From contig NZ_PZJJ01000001.1 of the NCBI RefSeq assembly GCF_003044065.1, positions 124,001 to 188,000 of the forward strand: a stretch of 64,000 nucleotides of DNA, written 5' to 3'. Each line of letters opens with the position of its first letter. Position 1 is the first letter of the stretch. Positions 28,718 through 37,324 of the stretch are shown piece by piece. The notes beneath the pieces were generated by a model that was given only the letters and a program-made list of their open reading frames with translations, had not been told where the DNA came from and searched no databases. Source of the stretch: Alkalicoccus saliphilus (GTDB taxonomy: Bacteria; Bacillota; Bacilli; Bacillales; Salisediminibacteriaceae). Made by a program: the position numbers and the translations under genes.

Positions 28718-28756
28718 ACTATTACCTCCTGCATACCGGCCTGGCCGGTGATTTTA

Positions 28757-29314
28757 TTAAGCCCGGGACACGTACTTTCCTTCCCGTGTATCGATAATGA
28801 GTCTGTCCCCCTGATTGACGAAGAAAGGAACCTGTACAGTAAGACCTGTTTCCAGCGTTGCCGGCTTAGTCCCCCCTGATGCTGTATCGCCCTTAATTCC
28901 CGGCTCCGTTTCAGTTACTTCCAGCTCGACAGACTGTGGAGGCTCCACACCGAGAATTTCATTTCCGTACATAAGTATGCTGACTTCCATATTTTCTTTT
29001 AAGAATTTCAGCTGGCGTTCAATCTGTCCGGTTTGAAGATCGATTTGTTCGTAGGATGAAGTGTCCATAAATGCATGGTCATCCCCACTTGAATAAAGGT
29101 ACTGCATCGTTTTATTTTCGATGTGTGCCTTTTCTACCTTTTCACCGGCCCGGAATGTTTTTTCCTGGGTGTTTCCTGTACGGAGACTGCGCAGCTTTGA
29201 GCGTACAAATGCTGCACCTTTTCCCGGTTTAACGTGTTGAAATTCAAGCACCTGCCAAATATCATTATCTGTTTCAATTGTCAGTCCTGTCTTAAAATCG
29301 TTTACTGAAATCAT
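28757..29314 (-). CDS. efp: Translation elongation factor P
   Basis: 185 residues, three beta-barrel domains. The tip loop [10 protein letters not shown] carries the lysine (about residue 32) that is modified with 5-aminopentanol in B. subtilis; the C-terminal signature lies in [16 protein letters not shown]. It relieves ribosome stalling at polyproline. Lies just downstream of the M24 peptidase gene, as in bacilli. Confidence 0.95.
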   Translation of the reverse strand: MISVNDFKTGLTIETDNDIWQVLEFQHVKPGKGAAFVRSKLRSLRTGNTQEKTFRAGEKVEKAHIENKTMQYLYSSGDDHAFMDTSSYEQIDLQTGQIERQLKFLKENMEVSILMYGNEILGVEPPQSVELEVTETEPGIKGDTASGGTKPATLETGLTVQVPFFVNQGDRLIIDTREGKYVSRA

Positions 29315-29376
29315 GTTTGTTCCTCCTTTATTAAATGAACTGCTGAATCGGAACGTGCTTTTATGACGTCAAGCTG

Positions 29377-30438
29377 CTACAAAACAATCAGTTCCTTCGA
29401 AGACTTCGAAAGAATACGGCAGCCGTCCTCGGTAATAACTACATCATCCTCAATTCTCGTGCCGCCGGTGCCCGATACATATATTCCTGGTTCCACTGTC
29501 ACTACCATTCCCGGTTCCAGCTTCTGACTGCTTCTGAAGGACAATCCTGGTCCTTCATGCACTTCCATCCCCATGCCATGGCCGGTGGAATGTCCGAAAA
29601 ACTCCCCGTAACCTTTTTCTTTAATATAATCACGGGTGAGGGCATCGGCTTCTATACCAGTTATTCCCGGCTTTAGACCTTCCACCCCACGTATCTGCGC
29701 TTCAAGCACTGTTTCGTAAATTTCCCTCAGTTTCTCTGAAGGCTCTCCTACCGCAACTGTCCTCGTAATGTCTGAACAGTATCCTTTGTAATAAGCTCCG
29801 AAATCAAGGGTGACGAGCTCTCCTGATTCAATTTCCTTATGACTGGCAACTCCGTGCGGGAGCGCCGACCGGTATCCGGAAGCAACGATAATATCGAACG
29901 AAGAAGAATCCGCACCTTTTCTGCGCATGAAAAATTCCAGTTCATTTGACACGTCAATTTCTTTTACTCCTGGTTTTATAAAGCTTTGAATATGCGTAAA
30001 AGCTTCGTCGGCGATATTCACCGCCTCCTGGATGATGTTAAGTTCTTCATCCGTTTTCCGAAGACGCAGCTTTTCTACAAGGCCTTCCACCGGTACAAGT
30101 TCTACCCCGAGTTTTTCGGTGTATGTTTCATACTCACCAAACGTCACATGATTTTTTTCAAAGCCAAGCCGGTTAATCCCCATTTTTTTCAGCTGTGCGG
30201 CTGTTTCTTCCACAAGGGGTACTTTATGTTCAATCACTTCGAATCCCTCAGCCTGCTTTTCAGCCTGGTCTGCATAGCGGAAATCTGTTATAAACTTTGC
30301 TTCAGTGTCTGATATAACCGCTGCCCCTGCTGTCCCTGTAAATCCTGTAATATATCTCCGGTTGTATGTACTTGTAATAATGATCCCATCAATTTCGGCT
30401 TTTTTCATCTGTGTACGAATTTCTTCCAATCTATTCAA
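29377..30438 (-). CDS. M24 family Xaa-Pro aminopeptidase (YqhT-like)
   Basis: 353 residues. N-terminal creatinase-like domain (1-130) and a C-terminal pita-bread domain with metal ligands in LDFGAYYKGYCSDITR, GHSTGHGMGMEVHE, VTVEPGIY and GTRIEDDV. It probably removes N-terminal residues before proline; the pairing with efp is conserved. aroQ (yqhS), which separates these two genes in B. subtilis, is absent here. Confidence 0.9.
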   Translation of the reverse strand: MNRLEEIRTQMKKAEIDGIIITSTYNRRYITGFTGTAGAAVISDTEAKFITDFRYADQAEKQAEGFEVIEHKVPLVEETAAQLKKMGINRLGFEKNHVTFGEYETYTEKLGVELVPVEGLVEKLRLRKTDEELNIIQEAVNIADEAFTHIQSFIKPGVKEIDVSNELEFFMRRKGADSSSFDIIVASGYRSALPHGVASHKEIESGELVTLDFGAYYKGYCSDITRTVAVGEPSEKLREIYETVLEAQIRGVEGLKPGITGIEADALTRDYIKEKGYGEFFGHSTGHGMGMEVHEGPGLSFRSSQKLEPGMVVTVEPGIYVSGTGGTRIEDDVVITEDGCRILSKSSKELIVL

Positions 30439-30906
30439 GAGCTTCCTCCTTCTATACCTGTTTTGTCTGTCTGCTTCCCCGGGCTCTGTTCTTTAATCTC
30501 AAACTCCGTTTAAAGCCGGCGCGAAACTCCTCACCATGCGGGAGGTGAATGAAGCGTAGTCGCTGCTAAAGACAGTACGGAGAATAAGCAGTCAGCAGCC
30601 TGAAACAGCTTCTGGCAATTTCCGAGGCGGTCGGCACCACAGTTTTCCTATGATTTCCGTGTCGAAAGAAGCGGACAAAGGTCACCGTACCTTCTCCCCA
30701 CTGGTATTTTATCACAAGGCTCCCTTCTTGAATAGCTCGTCCCGCCGGTCCGTTGAAAGAGAGGTGTAATATGTTCGAAGATAGGGAATAGAAATACACA
30801 GATTTAATGGAGGTATTTAAATTAATAGTGTAGAATTATAATTAATAATATCCCTGATACCTGCCCCGAGCTGCCTGCAGCTAAACTTCCCTGGAGGTGT
30901 GAGCAT
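30439..30906. other. Intergenic region between M24 peptidase and SA1362-family gene
   Basis: 468 bases with no supported gene. yqhR and yqhQ lie here in B. subtilis but are absent. A short minus-strand frame (30566-30799) has no ribosome site. Regulatory elements are not evident apart from AT-rich sequence at 30810-30860. Confidence 0.55.
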
Positions 30907-31317
30907 ATGTCTTTTAAAAGTCTGCCCCCTGTCCTTCTTGTTGTCATCGGACTCGCGGTTTTAGGAATCGGCGGACACCTGATTCAGGATCCGGGCGGTT
31001 TTATAAGGAACATATTTGTAACGATTGGTGTTGTTACGCTGCTTATTCTGGTCTTCCGGCGCTATATTCAACCCCGGCTTATGCAGCGTCAATCCGGTTT
31101 CCAGGTACCTGTTAAAAATGGGAGACCTGAGCCTGCTTCCTCAACGGCTCCCCGGAGTAAAAGCCGTCCGAAAACCCGCCGCGGGAATACAGCTCTAAAA
31201 ACTGTAAAGCATGAAAAACGGGGAGCGCGGCCCTTGATTAAAAAACAATCAGATGTGAAACTTACCGTCATTGAAGGTAAAAAGAACACCAAGAAAAAGA
31301 GCCGGGCTTTGTTTTAA
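30907..31317 (+). CDS. SA1362 family membrane protein (YqhP-like)
   Basis: 136 residues with two N-terminal hydrophobic segments (about 8-26 and 35-54) followed by a long basic tail rich in Lys, Arg and Pro. Matches the small SA1362/YqhP family by layout and by position near mntR. Function unknown; the basic tail would face the cytoplasm and could bind nucleic acid or lipid. GGAGGTG lies seven bases before the ATG. Confidence 0.65.
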   Translation: MSFKSLPPVLLVVIGLAVLGIGGHLIQDPGGFIRNIFVTIGVVTLLILVFRRYIQPRLMQRQSGFQVPVKNGRPEPASSTAPRSKSRPKTRRGNTALKTVKHEKRGARPLIKKQSDVKLTVIEGKKNTKKKSRALF

Positions 31318-31336
31318 CCGCTTGGCTCTTTTTCTA
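31294..31336 (+). terminator. Terminator of the SA1362-family gene
   Basis: AAAGAGCC / GGCTCTTT stem around the stop codon, followed by TTTTTC. The next gene starts 38 bp further on, so some read-through is possible. Confidence 0.6.
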
Positions 31337-31373
31337 TAGTTATGAGTGATATTGCTCTTTGGGAGGTTTTTTT

Positions 31374-32171
31374 ATGTCGGCTCCTGAATTTTTTGTGAAT
31401 ATTTATTCGCAGCTGCTTTTTATAGGCTGGCTTATCACTGCCGGTACTGTTTATTGGGGGCTGGACAAACGCGCTGGTTTTCAGCTTCTTTATCTTACTG
31501 TTCTTTCGCTGTCCATCGGCTATATAATTATAATGTATTTTCCTTATATACAATTAAATAATCAGCAGGCTCTCGTGACCCATCCGCACGTTCAGACCAC
31601 GGTTACGCTGTTTGCTTTTCTTCTGCCTCTCTGTAAACGAAAATATGAAGTAGCACTGTGCATGGCTGTTCCACTTGCAGTAAGCCTCGGCTATCTTCTG
31701 GAAGGTGTTTCCGTTTTTTCTATTACAGGCGGTATTATTATTGGGGGATTCATCAGCTATACTCTTTATCGAAGTCACGAATGGCTCGGCTCCATGCCTG
31801 ATGCCTACTTGTTTACATTTTCCATCATTCTGCCGATATTTATTTCCGCGTTGATCTATCCGGAAGCCTACTTTCTGCTTCTGCCGGGAATTCTTCTCGG
31901 TATCGGCGTCGGAGCTTCCATGGAACAGTACAAAATCAGACTGCATATAGAAGCCACCCCGAGAAAAAGTAAAGTTATCGCTTTCTTTATCGGTTCGGCA
32001 GGAATTATTTTTGTTCTGTCTGCTGTAAGACCGGTGTTCAGCATATTTATGACCGGTGAACTCGTAACTGGTGTTTTTATAGGTTTATGGATAACACTTA
32101 TTCTTCCTTTTCTTCTGCTTGTGGCAAATTTATACGTGAGACACGGAAATACCGAGCAGATTGTCCGGTAG
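31374..32171 (+). CDS. Multi-pass membrane protein (possible degenerate PAP2-like)
   Basis: 265 residues with about eight hydrophobic segments. The second half (PDAYLFTFSIILPIFIS ... GILLGIGVGASMEQYKIRLH) resembles the C-terminal part of some membrane PAP2 phosphatases, but the catalytic His/Arg motifs (KxxxxxxRP, PSGH, SRxxxxxHxxxD) are not seen. A transport or structural role is equally possible. The ATG at 31374 follows GGGAGG by seven bases; the frame is open from a TTG 15 bases upstream, which has no room for a ribosome site. Confidence 0.65.
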   Translation: MSAPEFFVNIYSQLLFIGWLITAGTVYWGLDKRAGFQLLYLTVLSLSIGYIIIMYFPYIQLNNQQALVTHPHVQTTVTLFAFLLPLCKRKYEVALCMAVPLAVSLGYLLEGVSVFSITGGIIIGGFISYTLYRSHEWLGSMPDAYLFTFSIILPIFISALIYPEAYFLLLPGILLGIGVGASMEQYKIRLHIEATPRKSKVIAFFIGSAGIIFVLSAVRPVFSIFMTGELVTGVFIGLWITLILPFLLLVANLYVRHGNTEQIVR

Positions 32172-32222
32172 CGTTAACAGATCGTTCTTAAAATATTTCC
32201 AATAAAAGACTTGATACCCTGG

Positions 32223-32258
32223 AAAAAAGGCTGCCTCTGAATGGGCAGCCTTTTTCTT
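32223..32258. terminator. Bidirectional terminator between the membrane protein gene and mntR
   Basis: AAAAAGGCTGCC / GGGCAGCCTTTTT stem with a short loop; T runs on both strands serve the two convergent genes. Confidence 0.85.
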
Positions 32259-32285
32259 TATTCGTTTATTTTTTTTATCAGCCAT

Positions 32286-32720
32286 TCAATTATCTCTTAC
32301 TGCTTCCTCATTTTTTTCCTGCACTTTACGTAGAGATTCCACTCTTTCCGGTTCTTCTTCAAAATATTGGACGAGATCCCCCACTCTGTCTATTGCTTCC
32401 CAGCTCAGATGATGTTCAATACCTTCAACGTCCTTATAAATTCTGGATTCATCGACTCCTATAATGCGCATAAACTCTTCCAGCAGCTCATGCCGGTATA
32501 CAAGTCTCTTTCCTATTTTTCTACCTTTAGAAGTAAGTACAAGTCCCCGGTATTTTTCGTAAACGAGATAATCATTTGCGTCTAATTTCTGTACCATTTT
32601 AGTAACAGAAGAAGGATGTACGGCTAATGCCTCTGCTATATCTGAAACTCGGGCATATCCTTTTTCATCGATCAACTGGTATATTCGTTCTAAGTAATCT
32701 TCCATACTTGGTGTCGGCAT
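32286..32720 (-). CDS. mntR: Manganese transport regulator MntR
   Basis: 144 residues, DtxR/MntR family. Winged helix with [24 protein letters not shown] and metal-site residues in the dimerisation domain ([30 protein letters not shown]). It represses Mn2+ uptake genes when Mn2+ is bound. The start at 32720 ([14 protein letters not shown]) has GGAGGA seven bases before it; the frame is open 8 codons further upstream without support. Confidence 0.94.
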   Translation of the reverse strand: MPTPSMEDYLERIYQLIDEKGYARVSDIAEALAVHPSSVTKMVQKLDANDYLVYEKYRGLVLTSKGRKIGKRLVYRHELLEEFMRIIGVDESRIYKDVEGIEHHLSWEAIDRVGDLVQYFEEEPERVESLRKVQEKNEEAVRDN

Positions 32721-33055
32721 ATCGCATCCTCCAGACGTTTCCATTTATAAAGTGCAGAAACTGTAATACGCACTTTTATTTTAGCATAATGAATTGAGTA
32801 TTTCTACGCTGTGGCGGGCCCGGCTGATAAATAAGCAGGCCGGAAAGAAGGTTAATACGGTCTTGAAGAACGTGAACGGCCTGTGCATAAAACATTATGA
32901 ACCACTTATCCCGAAAAGAGGCCGGAACCCAGCTGGTTCCGGCCTCTCAATAGATTTTCTGACTGCTCTACTGCGTTTAAAAAAACAGCCTGTTTACATA
33001 AAGCTGATTTCTTTACGTAAGCTTTGGAAACTAATCATATAACAACCAGTTCTTT
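32721..33055. other. Intergenic region between mntR and nrdJ
   Basis: 335 bases with no gene on either strand. It holds the nrdJ terminator (32913-32949) and a short frame at 32794-33042 that lacks a ribosome site. Confidence 0.5.
32913..32949 (-). terminator. Terminator downstream of nrdJ
   Basis: 13-bp perfect stem AGAGGCCGGAACC / GGTTCCGGCCTCT (32917-32929 with 32935-32947), followed on the minus strand by TTTT. It lies about 105 bp past the nrdJ stop. Confidence 0.75.
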
Positions 33056-35623
33056 TTACAGACCACATTTCAGCTGGGCACTGCAGTTGGTGCACGTATT
33101 ACACCCTCCAATATCCTCTACTGTTCCTTGTCGGCAGACAGGACATGTGTCACCGACTTCACTTCCGTAATTAACAGAAGTTGAGCGGAGATCGGCGATC
33201 GTATCAACGAGGACGACCGGTTTATTCGTTTCGCCACGTTCTTCCCCGCCCGTAAGATCGACTGCGTAATTATCGTTTTCTTCGGCTTTCAGCGTAAGAA
33301 CCTGGGAATCGCGGCTTCCATCCACGTACACTGTTCCGCCTTTCGCCCCGCCCTTGTATAGACGCTCATAAACACCTTTTACCTGGTCCACTGTGTATCC
33401 TTTTGGTGCGTTCACAGTTTTACTCAATGAACTGTCCACCCATTTCTGAATTACACACTGGACATCCGCATGAGCTTCCGGCGGCAGGTCCATGCTGGAT
33501 ACGAACCATTCCGGAAGATTGTCCGGGTCCTGCTCCGGATGCTTATCAAGGTAGCGCTGGAGAATAGCCGCCTTCACTTCGATAAATTTCCCAAGCCGCC
33601 CGCTTCGGAAGTACGAGAAGGAGAAATACGGCTCAAGACCTGTTGAAACCCCCACCATCGTGCCGGTGGAACCAGTAGGTGCCACGGTAAGCAGGTGAGA
33701 ATTACGAATGCCGTAATTACGGATTCCTTCATGAATATCCTCAGGCATTTTTTTCATATAGCCTGTCTCTGTAAATCGTGTCCGGAGATAATCCGACTCT
33801 TCAGGGCTGCTCCCCTCCAGATAAGGAAAGCTTCCTTTTTCCTCTGCAAGTGCAATCGACGTCCGATAGGCAGTAACAGCTATTGTTTCGAAAATTTTAT
33901 CTACAAGAGCGTTACCTTCTTCAGAACCATAGGTCGTTTCTGTCTCAATCAGCAGATCGTGAAGACCCATAACTCCGAGACCAACGCGCCTCTCACCCAG
34001 AGCCTGTTTAGTGTTTTCTTCCAGGAAGTATGGAGTAGCGTCAATAACGTTATCCTGCATTCTCACACCGGTTGCCACTGTCTCTGCCAGTTTTTCGAAG
34101 TCTACTTTTTTCGAAACCGGATCTGCCATCTCAGCCAGGTTGACCGCTGCCAGGTTACATACGGAATATGGAGCAAGCGGCTGCTCCCCGCATGGGTTCG
34201 TTGCCACTACTTTTTGTCCGTAGGCATTGGCATTTGTCATTTCATTTGCATTATCGATAAAGAAAATACCAGGTTCTGCCGAGTAGGTGGCACAGACGTT
34301 AATTAAATTCCACAGCTCTTTTGCTGCTATTGTGCGGTAAGTCCGGATACCAAAACCGAGATCCTTCCATTCACGCACGTCTCCGTATTCCTGCCACTCC
34401 CGGTTGTACGCTTCCATTTCTGCTTCATTGTAGTTTTCGACGTCCGGGAAACGGAGTTCATAATCCTCATCCCGTTCGACCGCCTCCATAAATTCTTTCG
34501 TAATACATACAGATATATTTGCTCCCGTTAAAAACTCAGGATTGTTCACTTCGTAGGTACCACCGTCCCGCAGCTTGTTTTCTGCATCACGGATAATTTT
34601 AGGGTCGAAGCCTCCCTGTCCTTCTATATGCTTATAATTTACTATACTCTGATACATTGCTTCCTCGAGCTCTGTGAACGGCGTGAATTTTAATTTGTCC
34701 TTAATAAGTTCTTTAATCTGCTCGTCACTTGTATTTTCCAGAAGGTAGCGGAGGATCCGCGGATTCTGCATTTTCGAAATAATAAATTCAAGAACATCCG
34801 GATGCCAGTCCGAAAGCATGATCATCTGGGCTCCGCGCCGCGAGCCTCCCTGCTCAACAAGGTGAGTCAGCTTGGCAATATCATCAAGCCATGAAACCGA
34901 TCCGGAAGACTTACCGTTAACCCCCCGGGCCAGCGTATTTCGTGGACGCAGCGTGGATCCATTTGTTCCGACACCGCCGCCACGGCTCATAATTTCCATT
35001 ACCTGCTTCCGGTGGTCAGAAATACCTTCTCTGGAATCTGCAACAAAAGGCATAACATAACAGTTAAAATACGTAACGTCCGTATCAGCACCGGCACCGT
35101 ACAGAACACGGCCTGCCGGAACAAAGTTCATATTAACGAGTTCTTCGTAAAACTTCGTAAACCACTCCTGCTGCTTCTCTTTCGTTGTTTCTACAGAAGA
35201 AAGTCCTCTGGCGTTGCGTTTGGCAATTTGTTCATAATATACTTCCAGCGGCTTTTCGATTGTAGCCAGCGGCCGCTCCACAATTCCTGTCTTTTTCTCT
35301 TCTGGTTCGTCAAGCACAGAAAGAAATTCTTCATCTACAGCAATTTTTGCTGTTCCTGTCCCCCAGTCCACTTCCGTAACAAATCCATAGCCACGCGCCG
35401 GAAATTTAGGATCCGATTTTACGGTCAGTACAACAAAATCTCCCGACTTCAGCGTTTTTTTCTCCGTGTCTTTAAATGTATAACGGTCCAGCATGACAAG
35501 TTTTGACACGCCGCTCTGCCTGCGGTGCATCTCCGGTGTTACAGGAAACACCTGTGGAAACTGCTCAATATCTTTGTTCAGCTGCTCCACATCAATTCGT
35601 TTTTCTGACATAAAGGTAGTCAC
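33056..35623 (-). CDS. nrdJ: Adenosylcobalamin-dependent ribonucleotide reductase (class II)
   Basis: 855 residues. Ribonucleotide reductase core with the specificity/active-site segments RGGGVGTNGSTLRPR, SRRGAQM, NPCGEQPLAPYSVCNLAAVNL and PTGSTGTMVG; C-terminal zinc ribbon (DTCPVC ... CNTCTNCSAQLKCGL) typical of NrdJ enzymes of this length. It reduces ribonucleotides to deoxyribonucleotides using vitamin B12 instead of oxygen, allowing DNA synthesis under oxic and anoxic conditions. The GTG at 35623 has AAGGAG eight bases upstream; ATG four codons later is the alternative. Two NrdR boxes lie in the leader. Confidence 0.94.
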   Translation of the reverse strand: MTTFMSEKRIDVEQLNKDIEQFPQVFPVTPEMHRRQSGVSKLVMLDRYTFKDTEKKTLKSGDFVVLTVKSDPKFPARGYGFVTEVDWGTGTAKIAVDEEFLSVLDEPEEKKTGIVERPLATIEKPLEVYYEQIAKRNARGLSSVETTKEKQQEWFTKFYEELVNMNFVPAGRVLYGAGADTDVTYFNCYVMPFVADSREGISDHRKQVMEIMSRGGGVGTNGSTLRPRNTLARGVNGKSSGSVSWLDDIAKLTHLVEQGGSRRGAQMIMLSDWHPDVLEFIISKMQNPRILRYLLENTSDEQIKELIKDKLKFTPFTELEEAMYQSIVNYKHIEGQGGFDPKIIRDAENKLRDGGTYEVNNPEFLTGANISVCITKEFMEAVERDEDYELRFPDVENYNEAEMEAYNREWQEYGDVREWKDLGFGIRTYRTIAAKELWNLINVCATYSAEPGIFFIDNANEMTNANAYGQKVVATNPCGEQPLAPYSVCNLAAVNLAEMADPVSKKVDFEKLAETVATGVRMQDNVIDATPYFLEENTKQALGERRVGLGVMGLHDLLIETETTYGSEEGNALVDKIFETIAVTAYRTSIALAEEKGSFPYLEGSSPEESDYLRTRFTETGYMKKMPEDIHEGIRNYGIRNSHLLTVAPTGSTGTMVGVSTGLEPYFSFSYFRSGRLGKFIEVKAAILQRYLDKHPEQDPDNLPEWFVSSMDLPPEAHADVQCVIQKWVDSSLSKTVNAPKGYTVDQVKGVYERLYKGGAKGGTVYVDGSRDSQVLTLKAEENDNYAVDLTGGEERGETNKPVVLVDTIADLRSTSVNYGSEVGDTCPVCRQGTVEDIGGCNTCTNCSAQLKCGL

Positions 35624-35714
35624 AGGCCTCGCTCCTTTTAACTTTAAAATCCTCCGCTCTTCAAAAAGAAAGGAAGCCCTGCGGTAAAGGCTTCTTTTCA
35701 GCTGAGGTTACAAA

Positions 35715-35762
35715 ACGCTATATATTGTGTCCTTAATTAAATAAAAGCACAATATATAGGAT
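35715..35762 (-). promoter_or_regulatory. Tandem NrdR boxes upstream of nrdJ
   Basis: Two 16-bp near-palindromes matching ACACWATATATWGTGT: 35715-35730 (one mismatch) and 35747-35762 (three mismatches). Their centres are exactly 32 bp apart, about three helical turns, the arrangement NrdR needs. The pair lies just downstream of the predicted start of transcription, suited to repression. Confidence 0.85.
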
Positions 35763-35772
35763 ATCTAGTGTA

Positions 35773-35801
35773 ATTCTATACCCTGGATACGTTGTTGTAA
35801 A
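35773..35801 (-). promoter_or_regulatory. sigma-A promoter of nrdJ
   Basis: Minus strand TTTACA (35796-35801), 17-bp spacer, TAGAAT (35773-35778), one mismatch from consensus in each box. Transcription would begin near 35766, immediately before the NrdR boxes. Confidence 0.7.
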
Positions 35802-35908
35802 CTCTTATTTTCTTTTCCCGGCACGGTATACTTTCTTATAGTTCCGGAGAAAACAGCTCTGGGACAAGTACCGAGCTGTAAAAATCCTTCCATAGTCACA
35901 TTAAAAAT

Positions 35909-36739
35909 TTAGTACTTATACGTCCATTTTTCTGAAGCATATTTTTCTTCAGCGAGAGCTGCAGCTTCTTCCAGCTGAGAACTTGTCAGTTCATACGGTT
36001 CCAGATGAATATTCAGCGCTTCTTCAAAACCCTTTCGAAAAGCTGTTTTAAGTTCATCTATTGTTGCAGGGTGTTCCATCAGCTCCGACAAAGGCGCAGC
36101 CTTCGTTTTGAACCCCTGCTGCATACGTCTGCGCAGCCGTTCGCTGGAAAAATTAAACATATCAAACAGTTTTTCCTCGTCGAATGTACGTATAATGGAG
36201 CCATGCTGAAGAATGATACCACGCTGACGGGTCTGGGCACTGCCGGCTATTTTCCTTCCGTTTACAACCATTTCATACCATGATGGGGCATCAAAGCAGA
36301 CCGCCGACCGCGGGTTCCGGAGTTCTGCTTTTTCTCTCTCTGTTTCCGGTATCGAAAACTGGGCATCGAGTCCGAGGCTGCGGAAACCATTTAAAAGTCC
36401 CTGCGAAATAACCCGGTAGGCTTCCGTAACGGAGGCAGGCATGAGCGGGTGCGATTCTTCAGCTATAAAGCTGTAGGTCAGTTCGTCATCATGCAGAACC
36501 GCTCTCCCTCCAGTGGGACGGCGTACGAGTCCTGCTCCGTGGGCGGTAACCATTTCTATATTTATATCTTTATGGATGCGTTGAAAATAGCCGAGGGAGA
36601 GTCCTGCCGGCTTCCATTCGTAAAAACGGACTACAGGGGGAATTTCCCCTTCCCGGTGCCAGTCCATCAGTTTTTCATCCAGTGCCATATTGAAGGCAGG
36701 CGATTGTTTTCCTGAATCTATGTAAAGCCAAGTTTCCAC
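35909..36739 (-). CDS. lipM: Octanoyltransferase LipM
   Basis: 276 residues of the biotin/lipoate protein ligase fold. Motifs [18 protein letters not shown] and [11 protein letters not shown], with the catalytic cysteine in [12 protein letters not shown] near residue 140. LipM moves octanoate from acyl carrier protein to GcvH, the first step of the lipoyl relay that serves glycine cleavage and 2-oxoacid dehydrogenases. The GTG at 36739 with AGGAGG nine bases upstream gives the family N-terminus ([10 protein letters not shown]); the frame is open 10 codons further. Confidence 0.93.
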   Translation of the reverse strand: METWLYIDSGKQSPAFNMALDEKLMDWHREGEIPPVVRFYEWKPAGLSLGYFQRIHKDINIEMVTAHGAGLVRRPTGGRAVLHDDELTYSFIAEESHPLMPASVTEAYRVISQGLLNGFRSLGLDAQFSIPETEREKAELRNPRSAVCFDAPSWYEMVVNGRKIAGSAQTRQRGIILQHGSIIRTFDEEKLFDMFNFSSERLRRRMQQGFKTKAAPLSELMEHPATIDELKTAFRKGFEEALNIHLEPYELTSSQLEEAAALAEEKYASEKWTYKY

Positions 36740-36877
36740 GTTGATATTCCTCCTGACTACTATTATCATACCTAAAAAAACACCGAGTTACAAAAAGAAT
36801 TCTTCAAGGATTGCACAAATCATTATTAAGGTATATCATTTATGAAGATACTTGTAAATCATCAAAGGAGTGGCAAT

Positions 36878-37252
36878 ATGGACTGGTGGATTTTGATTAT
36901 TATAACGCTTATTTTAGTAGGTTTTCTGCTTTACCGTATGAAAAAGCCTAATTATCTGACTGCTCTGACGCAGGAGGAATTTACTAAAAACTACCGGAAA
37001 GCACAGCTGATTGATGTACGGGAGGAACGGGAATTTAAAACGGGTCATATTCTGGGCGCCAGAAATATTCCTCTCTCCCAGCTGCGTATGCGCTCCGGGG
37101 AAATCCGTACCGATAAACCTGTCTACATGTACGATCAAAACGGTTCCCGCTCGATTCAGGCAGCAAAACTGCTGAAAAAAAAGCGGGGCGCTGAGGATTT
37201 GTATATGCTTAAAGGCGGCTTTAAAAAATGGACGGGAAAAATTAAAAAATAA
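36878..37252 (+). CDS. yqhL: Membrane-anchored rhodanese-like protein YqhL
   Basis: 124 residues. One N-terminal transmembrane segment (about 3-20), then a rhodanese domain (LIDVREEREFKTGHILGARNIPLSQL). The active-site loop reads YDQNGSRS, where sulfurtransferases have Cys-x-x-Gly-x-Arg; the nucleophilic cysteine is replaced by Asp, so sulfur transfer by this loop is unlikely. ATG at 36878 follows AAAGGAG; the upstream extension is not supported. Divergent from lipM and convergent with gcvPB. Confidence 0.85.
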   Translation: MDWWILIIITLILVGFLLYRMKKPNYLTALTQEEFTKNYRKAQLIDVREEREFKTGHILGARNIPLSQLRMRSGEIRTDKPVYMYDQNGSRSIQAAKLLKKKRGAEDLYMLKGGFKKWTGKIKK

Positions 37253-37296
37253 AAAAGACCCGGAAGCCTTTATTACGGCTTCCGGGATCTTTTTTG
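37251..37296. terminator. Bidirectional terminator between yqhL and gcvPB
   Basis: CCCGGAAGCC / GGCTTCCGGG stem with A-rich and T-rich flanks on both sides. Confidence 0.85.
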
Positions 37297-37324
37297 TATT
37301 CTTTTAATAATATTTCTCAAATGA

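Noticed and set aside
30566-30799. Minus-strand frame of 77 codons between the M24 peptidase and SA1362-family genes
   Set aside because: No ribosome site, no homology recognised and biased composition.
31374-32171. Call as an active PAP2 phosphatase
   Set aside because: The catalytic PAP2 motifs are not visible; only the helix pattern of the second half is similar.
35668-35705. GAAGCC/GGCTTC hairpin with T-rich end in the nrdJ leader as an attenuator
   Set aside because: The stem has only six secure pairs and no alternative fold was visible; NrdR boxes already explain the regulation. Left out as a feature.
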